Source: Actinoplanes sp. DH11
GTDB taxonomy: Bacteria; Actinomycetota; Actinomycetes; Mycobacteriales; Micromonosporaceae
Length of the DNA stretch: 64,000 nt
Reading direction: 5' to 3'
Assembly (NCBI RefSeq): GCF_020873875.1
Contig: NZ_JAHWGU010000001.1
Location: forward strand, 62,001-126,000
Position 1 is the first letter of the stretch. Every line of letters begins with the position of its first letter. The translations under genes were made by a program, and so were the position numbers. Below, one piece after another: positions 16,970 to 25,145 of this stretch. Below the pieces are notes generated by a model. It saw only the letters and a list, made by a program, of their open reading frames with translations. It was not told the DNA's origin and ran no database searches.

Positions 16970-17041
16970 CCGGTGAGTTGGCAGACGTTTTCCGCCGCCG
17001 CGGGGTGTGCGGCGGCGGAAAAACGCCTACCAACTCACCGG
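16970..17041. repeat. Long inverted repeat next to tRNA-Ser
   Basis: Arms 16970-17001 and 17009-17041 pair over about 30 nt with two substitutions and a one-base length difference. The outer ends are CCGGTGAGTTGG and CCAACTCACCGG, and a CCGCCGCCGC/GCGGCGGCGG core surrounds the 7-nt loop. It lies 45 bp beyond the 3' end of tRNA-Ser, so it may end that transcript. It is much larger than a normal terminator. Confidence 0.7.
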
Positions 17042-17086
17042 TTACAAGGCAATCGCCGCGAAGCGAAGCGAAGCCAGCTAGTCGAG

Positions 17087-17171
17087 CGGAGGGCGTGGGA
17101 TTCGAACCCACGAAGAGTTTCCCCTTACCGGTTTTCAAGACCGGCGCCATCGGCCACTAGGCGAGCCCTCC
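17087..17171 (-). tRNA. tRNA-Ser (anticodon UGA)
   Basis: Read on the minus strand it begins GGAGGGC and ends GCCCTCC plus discriminator G, forming the acceptor stem. The anticodon stem CCGGT/ACCGG closes the loop CTTGAAA (anticodon TGA). A long serine-type variable arm follows, and GTGGGTTCGAATCCCAC is the T arm. No CCA is encoded. Confidence 0.95.
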
Positions 17172-17238
17172 CGTGATGCCGCTTCAGTCTGCCACCCGCT
17201 CAGGTTTCTTGTCGTACCGGTGGGGCAGAGTCGGCCTC

Positions 17239-18201
17239 ATGCACGCGATAGTGATCGAGGACAAGCGGCTGGTCTGGGCCGAGGTGCCTGACCCTGAGCC
17301 GAGGGATGGCGAGGTTGTCGTCGACGTGACGGCGACGGCGGTGAACCGGGCTGATGTGTTGCAGCGGCAGGGGTTTTACCCGCCGCCGCCGGGTGCGCCG
17401 GTTTATCCGGGGCTGGAGTGTTCCGGCGTGATCAGCGCGGTGGGGCCGGGTGTGACGGGTCACCACGTGGGTGAGCGGGTGTGTGCGCTGCTGTCCGGCG
17501 GGGGTTACGCGGAGCGGGTGGCGGTGCCGGCGGGGCAGCTGCTTCCGGTGCCGGCGGGGTTGTCGCTGGTGGAGGCGGCAACGTTGCCGGAGGTGGCGTG
17601 CACGGTGTGGTCCAACGTGGTGGACCGGGATCGGCTGCGTGCCGGTGAGACGTTGCTGGTGCACGGTGGTGGGAGCGGCATCGGGACGTTCGCTGTGCAG
17701 CTGGGTGTGGCGCTCGGCGCCACTGTGCTGGTGACGGCTCGCGGGGCGAAGCATGAGCGGTTGCTGGCGCTCGGTGCGTCGTTGGCGGTGGACTACACGA
17801 CGGATGACTTCGTCCGGGCGGTGCGTGACTTCACCGGTGGCCGCGGCGCGGATGTGATTTTGGACATCGTGGGTGCTAAATATCTGGCCCGCAACGTCGA
17901 GGCGTTGGCGCCGGACGGCCGGATCACGGTGATCGGGATGCAGGGCGGTTCGTCCGCGGAGCTCGATCTGGGGGCTCTGATGGCGAAGCGGGGGCGGGTT
18001 TCGGCGACGTCGTTGCGGGCGCGGCCGCTCGAGGACAAGGCGCGGATCGTGGCGGGTGTCCGGGATCGGGTGTGGCCGCTGGTCGAGGCGGGCCTCGTGA
18101 AGCCGATCATCCACACCACGTTTCCGCTGTCGGAGGCGGCGGAGGCGCAGCGGCTGATGGAGTCCAGCGACCATCTCGGGAAGATCCTGTTGCAGAGTTG
18201 A
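17239..18201 (+). CDS. NAD(P)H-quinone oxidoreductase, MDR superfamily (QOR type)
   Basis: 320 residues from ATG 17239. NRADVLQRQGFYPPPPG and YPGLECSGVISAVGPGV are typical of the PIG3/QOR subgroup, which lacks the catalytic zinc. LVHGGGSGIGTFAVQL is the NADPH-binding AXXGXXG-like Rossmann loop, and DVILDIVGAKYL closes the cofactor site. It reduces quinones by one or two electrons; this subgroup often serves in stress defence. Apparently monocistronic. Confidence 0.9.
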   Translation: MHAIVIEDKRLVWAEVPDPEPRDGEVVVDVTATAVNRADVLQRQGFYPPPPGAPVYPGLECSGVISAVGPGVTGHHVGERVCALLSGGGYAERVAVPAGQLLPVPAGLSLVEAATLPEVACTVWSNVVDRDRLRAGETLLVHGGGSGIGTFAVQLGVALGATVLVTARGAKHERLLALGASLAVDYTTDDFVRAVRDFTGGRGADVILDIVGAKYLARNVEALAPDGRITVIGMQGGSSAELDLGALMAKRGRVSATSLRARPLEDKARIVAGVRDRVWPLVEAGLVKPIIHTTFPLSEAAEAQRLMESSDHLGKILLQS

Positions 18202-18351
18202 TCACTCTTCTGGGGGAAGAATCGCGGAGGTATATGCCCGATTAAGTCGGATATGCGGCGAGTCGTGACGGTATTCCGGGGTGTCGAACCCCAGCATGGA
18301 CGGACAGCGCGTCCGTTGGTCGCGCTCTGCATCCGACCGCTGGGGGACTCC

Positions 18352-18948
18352 GTGACGTACGCACCGCACCGTTCCGCACCCGCCCACGCCGTCGGGTCGT
18401 ACGACGACGGCCCGGAGCCGGGCTCGTCCGCGCTGCGGATGAAGCTCTGGATCGCCGGGGGGATCGTCGCGGTCGTCGCGCTGATCAGCTTCGGGGTCTG
18501 GGCGGTCGCGACCGCGGACCGGCAGCCCGCCGTGGTCGCCACCGGCGCCCCGGGTGCGGCGGCGGTGGCCGGCCACTTCGAATTCGCGGTGAAGGGTGTC
18601 CGATGCGGTCTGGACTCGGTGGGTCCGGACGGCTTGGAACAGCGGGCGGCAGGCCATTTCTGTCTGCTCGAGGTGTCGGTGAAGAACGGTGGCACCGAAC
18701 CGGAGTTGTTCGACAGTGGTTCGCAGCGGGTGTATGACGCGAACGGCGTAGCGTACGCCGCCGCCGATCAGGCCGCGGTGTTTCTCAACGATCGCAACCC
18801 GACGTTGCTGAACGAAATCCCGCCGGGTGACACGGTTACCGGTGTACTCGCCTTCGACGTGCCGGTCGACGCCGAGCTTGTCGAGGTCTCGGTGCACGGG
18901 GCGCTGTCCACACCGGGCGTGCGCGTCACCCTCCCACCGGCCGGGTGA
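18352..18948 (+). CDS. DUF4352-type membrane-anchored exported protein
   Basis: 198 residues from GTG 18352, preceded by GGGGGA. A short Ser/Pro-rich cytoplasmic part leads to one membrane helix (LWIAGGIVAVVALISFGVWAV). An extracytoplasmic Ig-like domain follows: FCLLEVSVKNGGTEPELFDS, QRVYDANGVAYAA, EIPPGDTVTGVLAFDVP and ELVEVSVHG. This strand order matches DUF4352 / telomeric-repeat-factor-like immunoglobulin domains of Gram-positive surface proteins. Two cysteines may form a disulfide. Specific role unknown. Confidence 0.75.
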   Translation: MTYAPHRSAPAHAVGSYDDGPEPGSSALRMKLWIAGGIVAVVALISFGVWAVATADRQPAVVATGAPGAAAVAGHFEFAVKGVRCGLDSVGPDGLEQRAAGHFCLLEVSVKNGGTEPELFDSGSQRVYDANGVAYAAADQAAVFLNDRNPTLLNEIPPGDTVTGVLAFDVPVDAELVEVSVHGALSTPGVRVTLPPAG

Positions 18949-19163
18949 CCGCAGCACGTTTATCTTTGGCGAGATCGGGGGGATCAATTAGCGGAATCCT
19001 GCCCCGGCTCATTCGATCTTGTGTTGGCATGGTCCACGGAATACGCATGGTTGTCCGGGTTCCCATTGCCCACCTTCGACGGAGGCAAAAGCACGGCATG
19101 CAGCATCCGCCGCGCTGTTGATGGGATTCGCGCGAGTGCCCCGGGCCTATTTCGGAGGCAACA

Positions 19164-20234
19164 CTGCACGGTTCGTCCACCCGCCGGGTGCTGACCGCGG
19201 GCGCTATGGCGCTGGCTGTCATCGCGCCGGCCGTAGAGCCCGCCGACCACGCCGCGGAGGCCGTCGCCACGACGACACCGCAGGCCACGCCGGGCATGAC
19301 TCCCGTTACGCGCCTCAACCCGGAACTGCCGCCGGCAGCCGGAGATCTTTTCAAGAGCGACAATTTGCTGAGGGCCCGGATGGCGGGTGACTCCCGGGTG
19401 TCCCGCTCGGTTCTCCGCCGGCCGGCGGTCCGGCCGGCCATCCCCCGGCGCGCGGCCGCGCTGAAGGTGACCCGCCCGGCACAAGCCCTGCGCCCGACAA
19501 CGGCAAAGGCGACGGCGACGTCGACGGCAGCAGCAAGGGCAACGGCAGCAGCGAACGCGCGGGCCGAGCGCCTGGCGGCCGGAAACGCCCAGCGCCTCGG
19601 TGCGAGCACCGCGCAGACCCAGCGCTCGGCAACGAACGCGCAGACCCAGCGCTCGGCAACGAACGCGCAGACCCAGCGCTCGGCAACGAACGCCCAGGCC
19701 CAGCGCTCGGCAACGAACGCCCAGGCCCAGCGTCCGGCGAGGGCGGACGCGCGGACCCAGCGCCCGGCCTCGCGGAAGGCGGCACCGCGTCGCGTCGCGG
19801 TGCAGCAGAAGCGGGTGACGGTGGCCAAGCGCGGCGCCGTGTCGGTGCGCAAGACGACCCGGAGCACCACGGTCCGGCGGCTGCGGGCGGCCGGCGGCCG
19901 GGGCCTGAACGCGGTGGTCGCGTTCGCCCGTTCGCAGGTCGGCAAGCGGTATGTGCGCGGCGGTGAGGGACCGCACGGCTTCGACTGCTCGGGCTTCACG
20001 AAGCGGGCGTACGCCCGGGCCGGCTACCGCCTGCCGCACTCCTCGGGGGCGCAGGCCCGCCGGGCGCGTACCGTCCCGAGGTCCCAGGCCCGTCCTGGCG
20101 ACCTGGTGGTCGGTCCCGGACATGTCGGCATCTACATGGGCCGAGGCATGATGATCGACGCCGGGAACAGCCGGACCGGGGTGGTCTACCGGAAGGTCTA
20201 CCGGGGTCTGCGAGTGGCACGTCTGGGCCGGTAG
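19164..20234 (+). CDS. Secreted NlpC/P60-family cell-wall hydrolase
   Basis: 356 residues if started at CTG 19164. GGAGG at 19154-19158 is spaced for that codon and gives (M)HGSSTRRVLTAGAMALAVIA, a normal signal peptide. The first conventional start (GTG 19188) would remove the arginines. The middle is a repeat-rich linker with nonapeptides AQTQRSATN. The C-terminal 110 residues are NlpC/P60: FDCSGFTKRAY carries the catalytic Cys, GHVGIYMG the His, and DAGNSRTGV the third polar residue. The family cuts peptidoglycan stem peptides. A strong terminator follows. Confidence 0.88.
   Translation: MHGSSTRRVLTAGAMALAVIAPAVEPADHAAEAVATTTPQATPGMTPVTRLNPELPPAAGDLFKSDNLLRARMAGDSRVSRSVLRRPAVRPAIPRRAAALKVTRPAQALRPTTAKATATSTAAARATAAANARAERLAAGNAQRLGASTAQTQRSATNAQTQRSATNAQTQRSATNAQAQRSATNAQAQRPARADARTQRPASRKAAPRRVAVQQKRVTVAKRGAVSVRKTTRSTTVRRLRAAGGRGLNAVVAFARSQVGKRYVRGGEGPHGFDCSGFTKRAYARAGYRLPHSSGAQARRARTVPRSQARPGDLVVGPGHVGIYMGRGMMIDAGNSRTGVVYRKVYRGLRVARLGR
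19611..19745 (+). repeat. Five tandem 27-bp units inside the NlpC/P60 gene
   Basis: Units begin at 19611, 19638, 19665, 19692 and 19719. The first three are identical, the fourth differs at a few bases and the fifth is diverged. Each encodes nine residues (A-Q-T-Q-R-S-A-T-N). Exact multiples of three keep the frame, so copy number can vary without breaking the protein. Confidence 0.9.
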
Positions 20235-20248
20235 GGCCGGACAGCAGC

Positions 20249-20274
20249 GGGCACCCGCCACTTGGCGGGTGCCC
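20249..20274 (+). terminator. Intrinsic terminator-like hairpin after the NlpC/P60 gene
   Basis: GGGCACCCGCC and GGCGGGTGCCC form a perfect 11-bp stem with loop ACTT, 14 bp after the stop codon. No T-run follows, as is usual in high-GC actinomycetes. Confidence 0.8.
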
Positions 20275-20505
20275 ACTCGCTCGATCACCACCGGGCGCGG
20301 GGATCTCTGCCGCACGCACCCGGTCGGATGTCTGACAGAAGCATGACCCGGGACGCCTCAAGCCATGCGCACCACCTGTGCGTTTACCCGGTCGAGTGAC
20401 AGGGCGCCGCAATGCGGACGAAAGACGCCTGTGACGTCGGACGGTTAATCTCAGGCGATCGTGGGAAAACCTGACCAGTTGCTCACCACGCCGCCGGAGG
20501 CCTTC

Positions 20506-21036
20506 ATGAGTCTTGACCGCGCCACGGCTCCCGATCCGTACGATCTCTTGCCACAGGTCCCGTCCTTCGCGGTGACCAGCACGGACGTGACGGACGGGCA
20601 GCCGCTCGACGAGTTGTTCGCGCACACCAGCGTCGGCGGGAAGAACCTGTCGCCGCAGTTGTCCTGGTCCGGCTTCCCGGCCGAGACCCGCGGGTTCGTC
20701 GTGACGTGCTTCGACCCGGACGCCCCGACGGGCAGCGGCTTCTGGCACTGGGTGCTCGTCAACCTGCCGGTCTCGGTGACCTCGCTGGACCGCGGCGTCG
20801 ACCCGCTGCCGGAGGGCGCGTTCTGCGTCCGCAACGACTACGGCGAGCAGAACTACGGTGGTGCCGCGCCGCCGCCCGGCGATCGCACCCACCGGTACGT
20901 CTTCGCGGTCCACGCGATCGACGTGGATCGCCTCGAGGTGACGCCGGACGCCTCCCCGGCGTACGTCGGCTTCAACCTCGCCTTCCACACGCTGGCCCGG
21001 GCCACCCTGCGCCCGACGTTCCAGGTCCGCGGCTGA
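20506..21036 (+). CDS. YbhB/YbcL family (PEBP, Raf-kinase-inhibitor-like) protein
   Basis: 176 residues from ATG 20506, with GGAGG seven bases upstream. The core runs through FAVTSTDVTDGQPL, GKNLSPQLSWSGFP, GFVVTCFDPDAPTGSGFWHW, NDYGEQNYGGAAPPPGD, HRYVFAVHAID and LAFHTLARATL. DPDAP and the GxxPPxG plus HRY elements form the conserved anion-binding pocket of phosphatidylethanolamine-binding proteins. It has no signal peptide. Bacterial members have no settled role. Confidence 0.93.
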   Translation: MSLDRATAPDPYDLLPQVPSFAVTSTDVTDGQPLDELFAHTSVGGKNLSPQLSWSGFPAETRGFVVTCFDPDAPTGSGFWHWVLVNLPVSVTSLDRGVDPLPEGAFCVRNDYGEQNYGGAAPPPGDRTHRYVFAVHAIDVDRLEVTPDASPAYVGFNLAFHTLARATLRPTFQVRG

Positions 21037-21066
21037 CCGGCGGGCACGACAAAGCTGAGGACACGA

Positions 21067-21094
21067 AAAGGCCGCCGGCTCGCCGGCGGCCTTT
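21067..21094. terminator. Bidirectional terminator between PEBP gene and methyltransferase gene
   Basis: AAAGGCCGCCGG and CCGGCGGCCTTT form a perfect 12-bp stem around CTCG, with T- and A-runs on opposite sides. It serves the convergent genes ending at 21036 and 21131. Confidence 0.85.
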
Positions 21095-21130
21095 CACGTG
21101 CTCGTGCTTCACACCCCGCAGGGGTACGAG

Positions 21131-21844
21131 TCAGCGCGGCACCCGGGCGACGCAGAAGACCGACTGGCCGAACGGCGGCTTGACGATCCGCTCGGCGGCC
21201 TTGGTCACCGGGAGGACCACCGAGTCGTAGACCTTGACCATCGGGCCTTCCTTCGGCGCCAGCTTGAAGATGCTGGTGGCGCCGTAGTAGCCGATCAGGC
21301 CCAGGGCGTTCGCGTAGTGGATCTTCTCGATCTCCAGGCCGGCGTCGACGAACGCGGCCGAGAGGGTCTTCTTGGTGTAGCGCCGGATGTGGCCGGTCGC
21401 GATGTCGACCTGGCTCATCGCGAACATGAACGCCGGCACGATGATGATCACTCGGCCGCCGGGGCGGACCAGTTCCTTCATGCTGCGCAGGGCACCGACG
21501 TGGTCCTCGATGTGTTCGAGAACGTTGTACGACACGGCGGCGCTGTACTCCCCGTTCGCCTCGGAGGCGGGCAGGAGCATCTGCTTCACATCGATGTTCG
21601 GGTACTCCGCCATCCGCTCCTTGAGCAGGACGAGACGGTCGGGGTCGGCCTCGGTCGCGGTGAACCGCGGGAGGTGCTCCGACCACTCGATCGCGTAGTC
21701 ACCGAGGCCGCTACCGATCTCGATCGGGTTGTCCCCGAGGTACGGGAGCGCGAGCTCGACGAACCACCGGCGGTGGTTCACGGCCGTTGCGAGGCCTTCG
21801 AGCACTTCGGACTGGATCCGCTGGTCTCCAGTGATGTCTGCCAT
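21131..21844 (-). CDS. Class I SAM-dependent methyltransferase
   Basis: 237 residues from ATG 21844. IEIGSGLGDYAIEW is motif I, and the acidic loop is TATEADPDRL. SYNVLEHIEDHVGAL and ELVRPGGRVIIIVPAFMFAMS fit motifs II and III. The C-terminal part (HIRRYTKKTLSAAFVDAGLE, GYYGATSIFKL) is typical of UbiE/Methyltransf_11-like enzymes next to glycosyltransferases in actinomycetes. Divergent from the large membrane protein at 22123, with 278 bp between. Substrate unknown; a glycolipid or polyprenyl carrier is a guess from its neighbour. Confidence 0.85.
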   Translation of the reverse strand: MADITGDQRIQSEVLEGLATAVNHRRWFVELALPYLGDNPIEIGSGLGDYAIEWSEHLPRFTATEADPDRLVLLKERMAEYPNIDVKQMLLPASEANGEYSAAVSYNVLEHIEDHVGALRSMKELVRPGGRVIIIVPAFMFAMSQVDIATGHIRRYTKKTLSAAFVDAGLEIEKIHYANALGLIGYYGATSIFKLAPKEGPMVKVYDSVVLPVTKAAERIVKPPFGQSVFCVARVPR

Positions 21845-22122
21845 AGGTGAGGTTCCCTCATCTTGCCGATCTGAGCTGACAGCGGGACCGGAGAAGTTAA
21901 CCACTTGACGCGCCTATCCGAAAGTTGAGCACGGGTCGGCCCTGATTTTTTGGCCTGATTGAGACATAGGGCGATGGGACACTCGTACGGGTTACCGGCT
22001 GAAAGCTTCCTGGGTATGGACACTCCGGGAGCACGCGGAAAACACGCGTACATATCGGCTCTATCACGCATCGGCCGCACACTGCGGAACTCTTCCGAAC
22101 CTCGGTTAGGCTCGCCGATGCT

Positions 22123-24111
22123 ATGACGATTACGGGTTTTGACTCGACAGGCCAGTCGACCGGCGAGAACGTTCTCCCGTCCCGCCAGGTGACCGCCGCC
22201 GACGACCTGGACGCGGAGCTGATCGCCCTTGAGGGCGAAGTGCGGGCTGGTGCGCCGGCGGCTGCCGCGCCCACCGTGGAAAGGACCGAGGAGCAGGAGA
22301 TACGCCCTGCTCCGCGCCGCCTGCCGTGGCGCGTGCTGTCCTGGCGTGACGTGTGCGCCATCGGCAGTTTCCTTGCCGTTGCCCTCTTCGTCACCGCGCC
22401 GTTGTGGCTCAATCTCGATCATGAGTTACGTGATGATCCACAAGATCAGGCATTCTTCGAGTGGATGCTGGCGCACGGTGCCCGCGTGCTCACGGATGGC
22501 GTCTATCCGTTCTTCTCGGACCGCCTGAATTACCCCGACGGGGTGAACATGATGGCCAACACCTCCGTGTTGGCCGTTTCCGTGCCACTGACGCCGATCA
22601 CTCTCCTGTTCGGCCCGCATGTGTCGTTCAACGTATTTCTCACCGGCGCATTGGCACTAACCGGTACTTCGTGGTATCTGGTGCTCTCGCGCCGGTTCGT
22701 GTCATCCCGGCTGGCCGCGTGGGTGGGCGCGCTCTTCTGCACCTTCGCGCCGAGCATGGTGTCGCACGCCGGCGGCCACCCGAACATCGTGTCGCAGTTC
22801 CTCGTGCCGCTGATCATCTGGCGCACCCTGGAGCTGCGGGCGCCGCGCCGGGCGACGCGCAACGGGCTGATCCTCGCCGGGCTGCTGATCTGGCAGGCGT
22901 TCATCAACCTCGAGATCCTCTTCATGACCGCGGTCGGTGTCGGCATCTTCTGCGTGGTCATGGCGATCCTGCGGCGCAGGACCCACCGCGGCGAGGTGCT
23001 GACGTTCCTGCGCGGCCTCGGCGTCACCGCGGCTGTCACCCTCGCCGCGCTCGCCTACCCGCTGAGCGTGCAGTTCTTCGGACCGCAGAGCTACCACGGG
23101 CTCGCCGAGTTCGTCCGGCACTTCGGCGCCGACCTGGCCTCCTTCACGGCGTACGCGAGCCGGTCGGTGGCCGGCAACGAGGCGGTGGCGGCCGGCCTCT
23201 CGCAGAACCCGGCGGAGGAGAACGCGTTCTTCGGGTGGGGCCTGATCGTCCTCTTCGTGGGCCTGCTCGTGTGGATGCGGCGTACCCCCGCGGTCCTGAT
23301 CCTCGGCGGTGTCGCCGTGCTCTTCGCCGCGATGTCGCTCGGGCCGCGCGTCTACGTCAACGGCGTGAACACCGGCATCCCCGGCCTCTGGTCGCTCCTG
23401 CACAGCGTGCCGATCCTCAACTCGGCCGTGCCGACCCGCTGGGCGATGGCTATCGCGCCGATGGTCGGCATCCTGCTCGCCCTCGGCGTGCAGCGGGCCG
23501 TCGACATGGTCCGGACCCAGCCGCAGAGCCGGGGCCCGGTCCGCGTCGCGATGATCACCGCGGTGGCGATGGCCCTCGTCCCGCTCGCGCCGACCCCGCT
23601 GCAGACCACGCCGATGGACCCGGTGCCCGAGTTCGTGACCACCGGCGCCTGGAAGCAGTACGTCGACGACAACCACACGCTCGTCGCGCTGCCGCTGCCG
23701 GACTCCAGCTACCCGGACCCGCTGCGCTGGACGGCGTACACCGGGCACGACATGCGCATCGCCGGGGCGTACGCGCTGCTGCCCAACCAGGATCCGCGCA
23801 ACCCGGACGACCGGACCGCGATCTTCTCCCCGCCGTGGCGTCCCACCAGCGGCCTGATGGCGTCGATCCGGCAGGGCAACCCGATCCCGGAGATCACCGA
23901 CACCCGGCGCGAGATGACCCTGGCCGACCTGCGTTTCTGGAAGGCCGGCGTGGTCGTGCTGACCCCGCAGGCCCGGGACATCGAGATGCTGCGGACCTTC
24001 TCTGAGCTGATCGGTTTCCGTCCCACCTGGACCGGCGGGGTGTGGATGTGGGACGTGCGGGCGCTCGTCGACAACCCGGACGCGATGGTCACCGCGATCG
24101 GCATGAAGTAG
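22123..24111 (+). CDS. Multi-pass membrane protein, GT-C glycosyltransferase-like
   Basis: 662 residues from ATG 22123. A 70-residue cytoplasmic N-terminus is followed by about 10-12 membrane helices and a soluble C-terminal third. Just after helix 1 comes LRDDPQDQAFFEWMLAHG, matching the position of the catalytic Asp loop of GT-C enzymes that use polyprenyl-phosphate sugars. FAPSMVSHAGGHPNIVSQF and ILNSAVPTRWAMAIAPM are also conserved-looking. A possible -10 TAGGCT is at 22107-22112. The likely role is sugar transfer outside the membrane, but no named family is certain. Confidence 0.65.
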   Translation: MTITGFDSTGQSTGENVLPSRQVTAADDLDAELIALEGEVRAGAPAAAAPTVERTEEQEIRPAPRRLPWRVLSWRDVCAIGSFLAVALFVTAPLWLNLDHELRDDPQDQAFFEWMLAHGARVLTDGVYPFFSDRLNYPDGVNMMANTSVLAVSVPLTPITLLFGPHVSFNVFLTGALALTGTSWYLVLSRRFVSSRLAAWVGALFCTFAPSMVSHAGGHPNIVSQFLVPLIIWRTLELRAPRRATRNGLILAGLLIWQAFINLEILFMTAVGVGIFCVVMAILRRRTHRGEVLTFLRGLGVTAAVTLAALAYPLSVQFFGPQSYHGLAEFVRHFGADLASFTAYASRSVAGNEAVAAGLSQNPAEENAFFGWGLIVLFVGLLVWMRRTPAVLILGGVAVLFAAMSLGPRVYVNGVNTGIPGLWSLLHSVPILNSAVPTRWAMAIAPMVGILLALGVQRAVDMVRTQPQSRGPVRVAMITAVAMALVPLAPTPLQTTPMDPVPEFVTTGAWKQYVDDNHTLVALPLPDSSYPDPLRWTAYTGHDMRIAGAYALLPNQDPRNPDDRTAIFSPPWRPTSGLMASIRQGNPIPEITDTRREMTLADLRFWKAGVVVLTPQARDIEMLRTFSELIGFRPTWTGGVWMWDVRALVDNPDAMVTAIGMK

Positions 24112-24124
24112 CCGGACAGGCCCG

Positions 24125-24156
24125 CCCCGGCATGGATGTGCGTAACCATGCCGGGG
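24125..24156 (+). terminator. Terminator hairpin after the GT-C-like gene
   Basis: CCCCGGCATGG (24125-24135) pairs perfectly with CCATGCCGGGG (24146-24156) around a 10-nt loop, 13 bp beyond the stop codon. Confidence 0.8.
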
Positions 24157-24275
24157 CTCTCGTCGTTCAGGGAGGAGGCAGTGTCCTCCCCGCGCCCCAA
24201 GGCATCGAAGGGTTTCGTTCGGAGGGTGGGCGCCGCCGTCACCTGGGCGACTGACGCGGCGGGAAGGGGCCACAA

Positions 24276-25142
24276 GTGCCGCATCTGCGGTTACCTCGAC
24301 TCGGCCACGTGGCCGTCGCGGGAGGCGTTCTCTCCGTTCTCACCACCGCATTGATCAACTATGCGACCGCCGACGCGAAGTGGTGGCTCCTGGCCGGCCC
24401 GTGTGCCGCCGCCTCCATATTCTGGGGTGTCAAGAACAGCGGGGCCGACGGAAGCCAGGCGAGTTCCGATCCCGGTTGCGGGTCGAGCGCTGAGGGCAAC
24501 GACGAGTCATGCCCGCAGGGCGGCCGTGCGAGTCCCATGAGGTCGCGAGCCGGGGCCATCCTCCAACAAGGCTTCTGGGCTGCTGTCGTCCTGACGCTGA
24601 TCCTTTCCATCCCGCTGGCTATCCTCCCTGCCATCCGCGCGAGTACGACGCCGGAAGCGCTGCGCGTACGGATCGACCCCGCCAGTTATGAGGCGTCGAG
24701 CAGCGAGTGGTCCCTCGCCGGGCCGGTGTACGAGACCGGGTCCGAGCTGCTCAAGAACGGGTTCGCCAATGAGTACGTTCATGGGGCTGGCGCGGGGTCG
24801 ATCAGGTACGAGGTTCGCATCGACCGGGTCGTCGGATCGACGGCAGGTTTGAGCGCTTACCTGTCCTCCGACAGTCGCCAGCACCGCAAAGGCAGTCAGC
24901 AGTCCGATGCCACGGTGATCATCAACGGTCATGAGCTCAACGTGCAGCGGGTCTCGCCCAAGGACGGCGAAGGCGAACTTCACGAGTGGAGGTTTGCCGT
25001 GGAGAAGCTCCGGGTCGGGGTCAACGTCATAGAGTTCCGGGTCGAGGCGAGAAGCGAGCTGCACAACGGCCTCTGCGTCTATGGCAAAGCGTTGGTGAAG
25101 GCCGAACCCGACAAGTGGGTCACGCTCGAGATGCTCGGGTGA
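24276..25142 (+). CDS. Hypothetical membrane-anchored protein
   Basis: 288 residues from GTG 24276, with GGAAGGGG upstream. Two hydrophobic segments lie near the N-terminus (VAVAGGVLSVLTTALIN and WWLLAGPCAAASIFWGV). A Gly/Ser/Cys-rich linker and a third helix (WAAVVLTLILSIPLAILPAI) follow. The C-terminal 170 residues look like an extracellular beta domain (SIRYEVRIDRVVG, ATVIINGHELNVQRV, GVNVIEFRVEARSE). I recognise no family. Base composition is slightly less GC-rich than its neighbours, consistent with acquisition, but that is weak evidence. Confidence 0.55.
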   Translation: MPHLRLPRLGHVAVAGGVLSVLTTALINYATADAKWWLLAGPCAAASIFWGVKNSGADGSQASSDPGCGSSAEGNDESCPQGGRASPMRSRAGAILQQGFWAAVVLTLILSIPLAILPAIRASTTPEALRVRIDPASYEASSSEWSLAGPVYETGSELLKNGFANEYVHGAGAGSIRYEVRIDRVVGSTAGLSAYLSSDSRQHRKGSQQSDATVIINGHELNVQRVSPKDGEGELHEWRFAVEKLRVGVNVIEFRVEARSELHNGLCVYGKALVKAEPDKWVTLEMLG

Positions 25143-25145
25143 GCC

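Larger units (their letters stand above)
15825..17086. other. Gene-free, low-complexity interval with two large hairpins
   Basis: About 1.26 kb with no credible gene. 15900-16200 is a degenerate repeat built from GGTGGC/CCGGTG units, so every frame gives Trp/Val- or Pro/Arg-rich nonsense. 16510-16620 is a run of GCCGTCG/GTTGTCGC units. The two long inverted repeats are listed separately. The right end abuts tRNA-Ser. Confidence 0.6.

Noticed and set aside
18949..19163. Possible c-di-AMP (ydaO-type) riboswitch before the NlpC/P60 gene, as in other actinomycetes
   Set aside because: I could not find the conserved core elements of that class by eye. A covariance-model search would decide.
19611..19745. 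CRISPR-like array
   Set aside because: The 27-bp units are directly adjacent with no spacers and encode an in-frame linker.
24136..24354. A 72-codon frame with a CRICGYLD zinc-like motif
   Set aside because: It overlaps the start of the membrane-protein gene and the terminator hairpin at 24125-24156. One Cys pair is not enough.
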